This document shows positions 17,829-25,571 of a stretch of DNA of 64,000 nucleotides, one piece after another. Positions within the stretch are counted from its first letter, which is position 1; each line of letters begins with the position of its first letter. Below the pieces are notes generated by a model. It had not been told where the DNA came from, did no database searches, and saw nothing but the letters and a program-made list of their open reading frames with translations. The stretch is taken from assembly GCA_041685355.1 (NCBI GenBank), contig JAWLFY010000002.1, forward strand, positions 45,239 to 109,238, given 5' to 3'. The position numbers were made by a program, and so were the translations under genes. Origin of the DNA: JAWLFY01 sp041685355. GTDB lineage: Bacteria; Planctomycetota; Planctomycetia; Pirellulales; Pirellulaceae.

Positions 17829-18908
17829 TTAGAGTCGTCGTCCTTCGAGCGGATTATCGAGGGAGTCCGTTTTTTGGCGGGTGTTTCCGGCGAGGGCTTT
17901 CCGCATCTCGGTGTCGGCGTTGACGTTTTGCAGTTTGAAGTAATCGAGCACGTTCAACTTGCCGGTGCGGAACGCTTCGGCCATCGCCTCGGGGACGGCG
18001 GCTTCGGACTCGACGAGTTTCGCCCGGCTCTGTTCGATCTTGGCCTGCATCTCTTGTTCTTCCGCGACCGCCGCGGCCCGCTTGCTTTCCGCTTTCGCGC
18101 GGGCGACCTGGGTATCGGCTTCCGCCTGGTCGGCGGAGAGTCTCGCCCCGATGTTTGCCCCGACGTCGATGTCGGCGATATCGATCGAAACGATTTCGAA
18201 CGCCGTTTGAGAGTCGAGCCGTTTGGCGAGCACCGCCTTGCTGATCACGTCGGGGTTTTCGAGAACCGCCTTGTGATTGGCGGCGCTACCGATCGCGCTA
18301 ACGATCCCTTCGCCGACCCGGGCGATGATCGTCTCTTCGGTTGCCCCACCGATCAACTGTTGCAGGTTCGCCCGCACCGTGACCCGCGCCTTGACTTTGA
18401 GCTGGATCCCGTCTTTCGCGACGGCGTCGAGCGAGGGTTTCGCGGCGCCGCGGGGGGGACAGTCGATGACTTTCGGGTAAACGCTCGTCTGGACCGACTC
18501 GAGCACGTCGCGACCGGCCAGGTCGATCGCGGTCGCCTCGCGGTAGGTGAGGGAGATCGTTTTCGCCTTTCGTGCGGCGATCAACGCCCGGATCACTTGC
18601 TGGACGTTCCCCCCGGCCAGGTAGTGTGCTTCGAGCGCCCCGGTGGTCAGTTCCGGGTCGTCGAGTCCCGCCTGGGTCGCCATGATCTTGCTGCGAACGA
18701 TCGACCGGGCGTTGACCTTCCGGAAAGTCATCCCGAGTAGGTTCCAGATCGAAATCGAAGATTGGGTCAGCTTCGACTGGATCCACAAGCCGAAATAGTT
18801 CGCGAACACGAACAGGAGCACCAACAGCACAGCGAAGGTGACGATCGCGCCGATCAAGGCGGCGACGGCAGAACCCGGCAACGGTTGCGCGAGGAGATCG
18901 AATCCCAT
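17829..18908 (-). CDS. floA: Flotillin-like protein FloA
   Basis: FloA forms oligomers in functional membrane microdomains and influences membrane fluidity and membrane protein assembly. The 359-residue product has one N-terminal membrane segment (about residues 15-40, AVLLVLLFVFANYFGLWIQS). An SPFH-like domain (KVNARSIVRSKIMATQAGL) and an Ala/Glu-rich coiled-coil region near residues 255-310 follow. Sequence and length match the FloA/UPF0365 family throughout. It follows two nfeD-family genes on the same strand, the standard partnership for this family. The charged protein gene comes directly after it. Confidence 0.94.
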   Translation of the reverse strand: MGFDLLAQPLPGSAVAALIGAIVTFAVLLVLLFVFANYFGLWIQSKLTQSSISIWNLLGMTFRKVNARSIVRSKIMATQAGLDDPELTTGALEAHYLAGGNVQQVIRALIAARKAKTISLTYREATAIDLAGRDVLESVQTSVYPKVIDCPPRGAAKPSLDAVAKDGIQLKVKARVTVRANLQQLIGGATEETIIARVGEGIVSAIGSAANHKAVLENPDVISKAVLAKRLDSQTAFEIVSIDIADIDVGANIGARLSADQAEADTQVARAKAESKRAAAVAEEQEMQAKIEQSRAKLVESEAAVPEAMAEAFRTGKLNVLDYFKLQNVNADTEMRKALAGNTRQKTDSLDNPLEGRRL

Positions 18909-18980
18909 GAACTGGTCATCCCATGCTGGATAGCTTCAGGCGGGCGGAGTTGCTTATGGTCCCGCCGCCGATCACCCGTG

Positions 18981-19559
18981 TCAACCAAGCCCTTCCAGGT
19001 CCCAGGTCTCGAGCGACACCGGGGATCGGGGGGACGACGACGATTGCTCGCCCTCCCGTTCTTGCTCGCTCGCGGGGCGAACGCGGATCCGGTTGCCGAG
19101 CAACCGCGTGACGACTACCGGGTCGCCCCGGTCGATCGCCATCCCCTCGCTGACCGCATCGATCTTCTCGCCGTCGACCTCGATCGTGCCGCTTGGCAGC
19201 AGGTCCGACCGGGCGACGCCGACGCGGCCCACCAGCGACGAGAACGGGGTCCCGCGAGGGGTCGTCCTCGGGGTCCCGCCAGGGTCGAGTTGATCGGGGC
19301 GGCGGTTGAGCATCCGCTGGCCCATCGACGTTCGCGGCCACAGTCGGACCAGTGACGCCATCACCACGGGGGTCGAAACCAGGAACAACGTGACCGTCCA
19401 GAGCCCCGCGTTGAGGGAGTGAGTGAACGCGATCACGACCGACGTCAGCCCGGCAACGGCGGCGGCGATCCCGAGCACGCCCCCGCTGGGGATGAAGAAC
19501 TCCATCACCAGCATCGCGTAACAGAGGGCGAACAACGTCGCGACGTAGACCAGCGTCAT
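18981..19559 (-). CDS. Short NfeD-family membrane protein
   Basis: This 192-residue protein has about three membrane segments in the first ~75 residues (VYVATLFALCYAMLVMEFF onward). An OB-fold domain follows (about 110-165, GRVGVARSDLLPSGTIEVDG). It lacks the protease domain of full-length NfeD. Its ATG overlaps the stop of the longer nfeD gene by one base (TGATG), and floA follows after ~70 bp, so all three probably form one operon. NfeD proteins act with flotillin-like partners in the membrane. Frames running through this region on the same strand are longer but lack homology. Confidence 0.88.
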   Translation of the reverse strand: MTLVYVATLFALCYAMLVMEFFIPSGGVLGIAAAVAGLTSVVIAFTHSLNAGLWTVTLFLVSTPVVMASLVRLWPRTSMGQRMLNRRPDQLDPGGTPRTTPRGTPFSSLVGRVGVARSDLLPSGTIEVDGEKIDAVSEGMAIDRGDPVVVTRLLGNRIRVRPASEQEREGEQSSSSPRSPVSLETWDLEGLG

Positions 19560-21847
19560 CAGGCCTCCCGCGGCTCCACGACGATCCGGTTCCCTCGCAC
19601 CTCGATGACGCGTATCGGTTCCCCCGCGGCGACCGACGTGCCGTCGCTGACGACCGCCACGATCTGATCGCCGAACCGCGCCTTCCCCGAAGGCCGAAGC
19701 GACGTGGTGGCGGTCCCGTCGCAACCTTCCAGGTGAGTAAAGTCGGCGAGTTGCCCACGGGTATCGATCGTCATCCCGTCGGGCGCTTCCATCACCAACC
19801 CGCGAAACAACGGCACGCTCGGTAACAACGCCCGAATCAACGCGATGCCGACCACCAATCCGGCGGCGCTCCCGAGCGCGATCCAGATCCCCTTGGTCAA
19901 CACTTCGACCTGATACGCGTTCCGCGGGATCACGAACGTTTGGCTCATCAGCACGACGCCGAGCATCGTCAACGCCACGCCACCGACCCCGAAGATGCCG
20001 ACCCCGGGGACGACGAACAATTCGATCCCGATACAAAGCAGTCCCAGCCCGAACGCCAAAAGTTCGAGCCATTCGGCGGTCCCCGCAAGGAACTTGATCC
20101 AAAAGAAGCAACCGAAGCAGAGCAGCGAAATGAAGCCCGGGATCCCGATCCCCGGCGCGCTCGCCTCGGACGACAACATCACGAACCCGAGGAACAGCAG
20201 AAAGAACGCGAGCGATTGGCTGCGACCGATCCGCTCGACGAACCGCACGATGCGGCGGTCCGACAACGGCGGCGGGACTTGATCCAAGCCGACCCGGCGG
20301 GCGGCCGACTCGACCGAGTCGACGCGGCCGTCGGCGAGCCCCAACGCGATCGCGTCGTCCGCCGAAAGCCCCTCGTCGAGCTCGATCCGCTCGCCCCGTT
20401 CCCAGCGGTCACGTTCCAGTTCGGGATCCTCCGCCTCTCGCCCGATCTCCCCCTCCGCCGCGTACCGGACCCGCCCGGTCCGCCGATGCGTGTAGCGATA
20501 GACGGGGGTTTCGCGGTCGAGCAACCCACGGATCAAGGCTTCGGGACGCCGCGTCTCGCGGGCGATCTGCGCGATCAACTCGGATTGATCCGAAAGCCGA
20601 TCCCGCGGCATCGCGTCGGCGCCGCCGCCGCCGAGCGTGGCTCCCGGCATCATCAACAGCGGCTTGCACGCCATCGCGATCAACGCCGCGTCCCCCCGCG
20701 CTTCGCCCCGAACCACTCCGGCGACCGTTTGCAGCGGAGCCGTCGGTCGGGCGAACCGGGCGGCCATCGTCGAGCTCGCGGACAGGTCGCCGCCGTGCGA
20801 ATCGATCGTGACCAGCCACGTGTTGACCTTTCCCCCGTCGAGCGTCGCCGACAAGTTCGACTGCCAACGTCTCATGCGGTTGGAGGCGATCGAACCGGTG
20901 ACCTCCACGAGCACCCCTTGGGGCTCCTCGGCGGCGTCCCCGGTCGACCGAGATTCGAGCCGTGCCAATCCTAGTAGCTCCGCGGCGTCCTCGGCCGAAT
21001 CGACGACCTGCGACGCGATCCGGGCATCGCGAAGCCGACGCGAGTCGAGTTGCAGCGGTGTCCCCGAGGGACTCCAAACCTCTTCCCGCAACACCTCGCC
21101 GTCCCCGCGGAGTCGGTTGAGCTCCTCACCGGTGACGAGTTCCTGTCCCCCGCCGACCTTATCGACCCGCACCAATTCGGCGCCGGGGTCGACCATCGAC
21201 GCGACCACCGCCGCGGGGAATAACGCGCGGCGATCCGCGATCGCCTGGTAGCTCAACGTCACGGTTTCGTCCATCGACGACTCGCCCGCGGACGCGTCGC
21301 CGATCGCCCCGCCGGGGCCGACGATCAACAAATCGGAAGCCAGCAGCGGCAGCACCGAATGCCCGTCGACCTCCCCTTCGACCCACGACACCAGTTTCAA
21401 GCGACGGAGGTCGGCCGACGTCATCGCGCGGGCGAATTTGAGCGCGGTCTCGAAGCCGGTTTCGGAACCGCCCGAAACGTTCGACGGATAACGGAGGACG
21501 ATCGTCCGCCGCCCGTCGCCCGCGACGTTCTCGGCGAACGACCGCAACTGGCCCATCAGGCGGCCGGCCTCCCCGTCGGTCAGCGGCACCGGGACTTCCA
21601 GCACGATTCCTGTCGCCGCGACCGCCTCCGCCCCCGATCCTTCGTCACCCGTCGCTTCCCGGTCGGGCTGCTGGGTCGACCCCGTCCGGGCCGAGCCCCA
21701 CGCCACCAGTAAGACGACGGCGAGGTATCGCCCCAGCCGCGTGATCGTGCCGAGCGAACCGCCGGAGCATGTGTCGAACGCGAACCCCACCGTGGCATCC
21801 GCCGTGAGACGATTCTGACAATCTGACTGCACTGTCCACTCCGACAC
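19559..21847 (-). CDS. nfeD: Long NfeD-family protein with two ClpP-like domains
   Basis: The 762-residue product begins with a signal peptide or anchor (ITRLGRYLAVVLLVAWG). Two consecutive ClpP/crotonase-like domains follow, at roughly 75-260 and 300-480. About four to six membrane helices lie between residues 535 and 690, and a C-terminal OB-fold ends the protein (GKARFGDQIVAVVSDG). Long NfeD proteins (1510-N type) are membrane-bound serine proteases. The second domain carries DSHGGDLSASS at the expected active-site region, but I cannot confirm a Ser-Lys dyad, and the first domain may be inactive. The start is GTG; a later start just before the signal peptide is possible. It heads the nfeD-nfeD-floA operon. 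Confidence 0.85.
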   Translation of the reverse strand: MSEWTVQSDCQNRLTADATVGFAFDTCSGGSLGTITRLGRYLAVVLLVAWGSARTGSTQQPDREATGDEGSGAEAVAATGIVLEVPVPLTDGEAGRLMGQLRSFAENVAGDGRRTIVLRYPSNVSGGSETGFETALKFARAMTSADLRRLKLVSWVEGEVDGHSVLPLLASDLLIVGPGGAIGDASAGESSMDETVTLSYQAIADRRALFPAAVVASMVDPGAELVRVDKVGGGQELVTGEELNRLRGDGEVLREEVWSPSGTPLQLDSRRLRDARIASQVVDSAEDAAELLGLARLESRSTGDAAEEPQGVLVEVTGSIASNRMRRWQSNLSATLDGGKVNTWLVTIDSHGGDLSASSTMAARFARPTAPLQTVAGVVRGEARGDAALIAMACKPLLMMPGATLGGGGADAMPRDRLSDQSELIAQIARETRRPEALIRGLLDRETPVYRYTHRRTGRVRYAAEGEIGREAEDPELERDRWERGERIELDEGLSADDAIALGLADGRVDSVESAARRVGLDQVPPPLSDRRIVRFVERIGRSQSLAFFLLFLGFVMLSSEASAPGIGIPGFISLLCFGCFFWIKFLAGTAEWLELLAFGLGLLCIGIELFVVPGVGIFGVGGVALTMLGVVLMSQTFVIPRNAYQVEVLTKGIWIALGSAAGLVVGIALIRALLPSVPLFRGLVMEAPDGMTIDTRGQLADFTHLEGCDGTATTSLRPSGKARFGDQIVAVVSDGTSVAAGEPIRVIEVRGNRIVVEPREA

Positions 21848-21937
21848 GCGAACGCCACTCCGACACGCGAACGATCGATCTCCAAAGAGAGCCGGGTTCA
21901 GTATACGACGACGGGACCCTCCCGCCCCGCGGTTTGC

Positions 21938-23353
21938 TCAAACGCCGCCGATCGTCACGACTTCGACCGTTTCGACGCGGCCGATCAACGTGTGGCTGCT
22001 GGCGTCGTCGACGTGCACCGAAAGGAACCCGCCGGCCTGGCGGCGGTTGCCGTCGAACACCACGATCCGGTCGCACGGCGTCCGTCCGGTCATCTGTACC
22101 AGTTCCGCCTCCGGGTCAGCCTTCAACGCTTTCTTGCTCGGACCCTCGACCAGCACCTCGACGGTCGACCCGATGAGACGCCGGTTGTCATCGGCCGCGA
22201 TCGAATCCTGGACGGCGAGCAGTTCGTTGTTCCGGCGAATCTTCACCTCGCGGGGGATATCATCTGGCATCCGCTGGGCCGCCTTGGTCCCCGGCCGTTC
22301 GCTGTACTGAAAAATAAAACTGTTCTTGAATCGACAACGTTCGATCAGCCGCACGGACTTCTGAAAGTCCTCTTCGGTTTCGCCGCAGAACCCGACGATG
22401 AAGTCGCTGCTCACCGCCGCGTCGGGCAACACCCGCTCGATCCGCTCGAACATCTCCATGTAATCCGCGACCGTGTACCCACGCTTCATCCGTTTGAGCA
22501 CCGCGTCGCTGCCGCTTTGCGCGGGGACGTGGAGGTACGGCGAGCATTTCGGCAAGTCGCGCACGGTCGTCAGCAACCGCTCGGACATGTCTTTCGGGTA
22601 GTTGGTCACGAATTTCAAACGGCGGATCCCCTCGATCTCGTGGAGTCGCTGCAGGAGTCCCGCCAGGTCCGTCGTCTCGCCCGATTCGTCCCGGTGCCGA
22701 TAGCTGTTGACCGTTTGGCCGAGCAACGTGATCTCGAGACACCCCTGCTCGGCGAGCGTCCGCGCCTCGGCGACGATCGCGTCGGGAGACCGCCCCTGTT
22801 CCGGGCCGCGAGTGTTGGGGACGACACAATATGTGCAAAACTTGTCGCACCCGATCTGGATCCGCAGATACGCCTGGAACGGCGTCGGCCGCATTTGCGG
22901 GTCGCGGAGCGGGTCGAACGTCTCGTGGCTCCGCGCGATGATCGATTGCTTTCCGTCCTTGCGGCCGAGCGACACGGCGATCTGGCGGCCGTCCCCCCGG
23001 CCGACTCGGTCGAGCAGATCGGGGATCTGGTGGAGCTGGCCGGGGCCGACGACGAGGTCCACGAACGGGGCCCGCCGGAAGATCGTTTCTTGGTCCTTTT
23101 GCGCCATGCACCCCATCACGCCGATCGTCTTCCCCGGCGTCTGTCGCTTCGCCTCGCGGAGCGTCCCCAGCGCGCTGTAGACCTTCTCCTCGGCGTGCTC
23201 CCGGATGCTGCAGGTGTTATAGAGCACGCAATCGGCTTGCTGCGGGCTGTCGACCAGGGTGTACCCGTGCCGCTTCAGATCGGCGATCACCATCTCGCTG
23301 TCCAGCACGTTCATCTGGCAGCCGACGGTATGAATGTAGACACGCTTGCTCAT
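21938..23353 (-). CDS. miaB: tRNA-2-methylthio-N6-dimethylallyladenosine synthase MiaB
   Basis: This radical SAM enzyme adds the methylthio group at A37 of tRNAs reading UNN codons. The N-terminal MTTase domain has the three cluster cysteines Cys12 (VGCQMN), Cys48 (NTCSIRE) and Cys82 (MGCMAQ). The radical SAM CxxxCxxC is at Cys169, Cys173 and Cys176, followed by VVPNTRG. A TRAM domain ends the 471-residue protein. The start at MSKRVYIHT is preferred because family homology begins there; a second ATG five codons earlier gives 476 residues. The MNVLDSE and NTRGPEQGR segments favour MiaB over RimO or MtaB. Confidence 0.95.
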   Translation of the reverse strand: MSKRVYIHTVGCQMNVLDSEMVIADLKRHGYTLVDSPQQADCVLYNTCSIREHAEEKVYSALGTLREAKRQTPGKTIGVMGCMAQKDQETIFRRAPFVDLVVGPGQLHQIPDLLDRVGRGDGRQIAVSLGRKDGKQSIIARSHETFDPLRDPQMRPTPFQAYLRIQIGCDKFCTYCVVPNTRGPEQGRSPDAIVAEARTLAEQGCLEITLLGQTVNSYRHRDESGETTDLAGLLQRLHEIEGIRRLKFVTNYPKDMSERLLTTVRDLPKCSPYLHVPAQSGSDAVLKRMKRGYTVADYMEMFERIERVLPDAAVSSDFIVGFCGETEEDFQKSVRLIERCRFKNSFIFQYSERPGTKAAQRMPDDIPREVKIRRNNELLAVQDSIAADDNRRLIGSTVEVLVEGPSKKALKADPEAELVQMTGRTPCDRIVVFDGNRRQAGGFLSVHVDDASSHTLIGRVETVEVVTIGGV

Positions 23354-23514
23354 CAGACCTCTCGCCATCGGTTTTGCCGTTCGGCGAACCTACCGGTCCG
23401 CCGAATCTCGTTCTGCCCCTCGCGGCCCCCATTGTCGCCCCGAACCGATACCCGCGCCCATCACACTGCCGGTGGCACGAATCTTCCGCGGACATGTCCC
23501 GCGTGGTGCCGGGA

Positions 23515-23769
23515 TCAGCCGCCGCTTCGCGGCTCATCCGGCGTCGCTTCCGCGGGGGGCTGTCCTGGCGGTCCCCCCTCTCCGGACGACCGCTGCTGAC
23601 GCGAGACGAAATCGCGGAGCGAGTCGGTGAGTCGACTCCGGCGACGCGTCAACGATCCGATCAGCGTGATTGCCGCGATGATCGCGAACACCAGCCATAG
23701 CACCGTCGTGGGACGCAAGATCGCCTCGTCCAGTTGCGCCAACCAAGATCCCGACCAAAGCCCGTTCAT
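23515..23769 (-). CDS. Small single-pass membrane protein
   Basis: The 84-residue product has one convincing hydrophobic segment (about 21-41, TTVLWLVFAIIAAITLIGSL) followed by a basic patch (TRRRSRL) and a polar Pro/Gly-rich tail. This order suggests the N-terminus is outside and the tail is cytoplasmic. It lies 160 bp upstream of miaB on the same strand, below the terminator at 23841-23876. I do not recognise a family. The well-formed membrane segment and clean spacing support a real gene, but its small size keeps confidence moderate. Confidence 0.6.
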   Translation of the reverse strand: MNGLWSGSWLAQLDEAILRPTTVLWLVFAIIAAITLIGSLTRRRSRLTDSLRDFVSRQQRSSGEGGPPGQPPAEATPDEPRSGG

Positions 23770-23840
23770 CTGTTCGAAGATACCCGCGCGGGAGGGTCCG
23801 ACGGTAGGCGGGTCGGACGGTGCGAGGCGGCTCGCGCACG

Positions 23841-23876
23841 AAAAAACGCCCCGGCGGCGTCCGCCGACCGGGGCGT
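23841..23876 (-). terminator. Intrinsic terminator downstream of the 74-residue protein gene
   Basis: On the minus strand a hairpin of about 14 GC-rich pairs (arms 23846-23859 and 23862-23876, one bulge) is followed by six T. It closes the transcript of 24039-24263 and lies after the tandem repeat array, which places that array in the 3' UTR. Confidence 0.88.
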
Positions 23877-23901
23877 CTGGGTCTTCATTTGATCGCCGCG
23901 T

Positions 23902-24008
23902 GGGTCTTCGTCAGACCGCTCTGCGGGTCTTCGTCAGACCGCTCTGCGGGTCTTCGTCTGACCGCTCTGCGGGTTTCGTCAGACCGCTCTGCGGGTTTCG
24001 TCTGACCG
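23902..24008 (-). repeat. 22-23 bp tandem array in a 3' UTR
   Basis: Units lie at 23902-23924, 23925-23947, 23948-23970, 23971-23992 and a partial unit at 23993-24008. Units 1 and 2 are identical. Later units alternate GTCAGACC with GTCTGACC or lose one base. On the minus-strand RNA each full unit can form a small hairpin (GGUCU GACGA AGACC or a weaker variant). The array lies between the stop at 24039 and the terminator at 23841-23876. There are no spacers, so this is not a CRISPR array. Confidence 0.88.
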
Positions 24009-24038
24009 GCGACTCGGGAACGCGTCCCGAGCGATCGC

Positions 24039-24263
24039 TTACTCGCGGGGACGAATCGCGCCGGTCAACCCGGAGTAATCGACCCGGTCGGTGTTGTGCC
24101 ACAAGGGCTGGCCCAACTCGACGCGGCGACGGAGCACTTCGATCTTTTCCGGGCTGCCGGCCGGCGCGTCGGTCGGCTCGAATTCGTCGTTCGCCCGGGG
24201 AACGAAATCTTCATCGTGACCATAACGAAGGATGGCCTCGAATACGTTCTTACACTGACTCAT
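24039..24263 (-). CDS. Tiny conserved-looking hypothetical protein (74 residues)
   Basis: I place the start at MSQCKNVFEAILRYGHDED; the longer frame upstream has no support. The product is soluble and acidic in its first half. It ends in WHNTDRVDYSGLTGAIRPRE, and its ordered look and codon use resemble real genes rather than shadows. From memory it resembles a short protein conserved in planctomycetes with no known function. The gene has a strong terminator and a long 3' UTR occupied by a tandem repeat array. No operon partner is present. Confidence 0.72.
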   Translation of the reverse strand: MSQCKNVFEAILRYGHDEDFVPRANDEFEPTDAPAGSPEKIEVLRRRVELGQPLWHNTDRVDYSGLTGAIRPRE

Positions 24264-25145
24264 TTTCAACTCTTGCTCTGAAGCGATGCGGTGTCCCCTG
24301 CCGAAGCGGGCCACCTTGATACCTATGAATGATTCCGGCCTTCATCAAGCCTTTCCGAACTGCCGATCTTCCTTCTGCCGATCTCCCTCTCGTGACCTTC
24401 CCGCCGCGCCCGTTCCGATCAAAAAGGTTCCAAACACGTCATTCACTCTGCAATGACGCAACCCACGGCCGGACGGTTCACCCCGCCTATCGACCGTCTC
24501 TCCCGACGAAGCTTCAAGACTTCGCTTCGAAGCTTCTCCGTCGTCGGAACCCTTTGCACCCGGAACCCCTTTCGGCGAGAGCGTTTCAATCGCTTCGATC
24601 GAGAGACGTCACAGGACGGTCACATCATCGCGGGACGACAGGGTCGCGGGATGACGTGCCGGTCGAGTCGTTGTCCAGCGGGGGGTCGCCAGGTTGGCAG
24701 ACGAATGTCGGCGCCACCGACGACCCGCACCGCGGCAACCCAGAATCCTCCCGGGTGCGACTCGGTTCACGCAGCGATTATTGACGTGGAACCACCCGAG
24801 TCAAGAAAATTCGCCACGGGGCTTCGCCCTTGTCGGACCGCTCCCGCCGCGACTCGGGGGAATCCGCCGATCGCGACGGGCTCGGTGGGAAACCTCAAGC
24901 GACCCCGTTCGGTCTCCGGACGACGGTACGGCGATCCGTCAAGGGGGTGGATCGCGACATTGTCCGGCGACAAAGGTCCCTTGGGATCCAAGCTTGACAC
25001 GATGACGCGGGTCAACGAACCTCGCGGGGGCTTGAGAAAAACAGGATCGCCTCGCCCGACGGCGGAAAACTGGGGGGGGCGATATCGGCCAAGAAACTTC
25101 CGGAATTTTTCTCCCTTCTGACACCATTCGCTGGTCATTTCCACC
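24264..25145. other. Gene-poor 0.9-kb stretch
   Basis: I find no defensible gene. Open frames occur on both strands (for example 24453-25121 plus and 24767-25147 minus), but none shows a recognisable domain, signal peptide or start context. A short inverted repeat (GAAGCTTC twice) lies near 24510-24540. The region must contain the promoter of the tiny gene at 24263 on the left and of the YjbQ gene on the right; I cannot place either with confidence. Confidence 0.6.
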
Positions 25146-25571
25146 ATGTGGACCCAGAAACAGATCCGCCTTCGGCCGATGCGCCGCGGGTTTCACCTGA
25201 TCACCTCGGAGATCGTTGACGCCGTCCCCGAACTCGCGTCGATTCGGGTCGGGTGGATGCAGGTCTTCATCCGGCACACGAGCGCCTCGTTGACGATCAA
25301 CGAGAACGCCGACCCCGACGTCCGCACCGACTTCGAAACGGCGATGAACCACGCGGTGCCCGAGACGCTCGACTACGTCCACACGATTGAAGGGCCGGAC
25401 GACATGCCGGCGCACGTCAAGGCATCGATGATGGGGGCGAACGTCAGCGTGCCGATCGGCGATGGCCGTCTGCTGCTCGGGACGTGGCAGGGGATCTATC
25501 TGGGCGAGCACCGCGACCGCGGCGGCGGACGCGAGCTCGTGATCACGGTCAACGGCGAGACTTCCGATTGA
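25146..25571 (+). CDS. YjbQ (UPF0047) family protein
   Basis: The 141-residue product matches this small one-domain family end to end. It has FIRHTSASLTINENADPDV in the first half, where the conserved His, Ser and Asn residues sit, and LLLGTWQGIYLGEHRDRGG near the end. E. coli YjbQ has thiamine-phosphate synthase activity as a side reaction, but the physiological role of the family is unsettled, so I give no pathway. The 3' end overlaps the convergent glycosidase-like gene by 23 bases. The ATG lies at the edge of a gene-poor region. Confidence 0.9.
   Translation: MWTQKQIRLRPMRRGFHLITSEIVDAVPELASIRVGWMQVFIRHTSASLTINENADPDVRTDFETAMNHAVPETLDYVHTIEGPDDMPAHVKASMMGANVSVPIGDGRLLLGTWQGIYLGEHRDRGGGRELVITVNGETSD

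Noticed and set aside
23902..24008. Possible CRISPR array
   Set aside because: The units are contiguous without spacers, only 22-23 bp, and there are no cas genes nearby. It is a plain tandem repeat.
24767..25147. 126-codon minus-strand frame in the gene-poor region
   Set aside because: It starts on the antisense of the YjbQ ATG, has no ribosome binding site and no recognisable domain. I left the region as non-coding.
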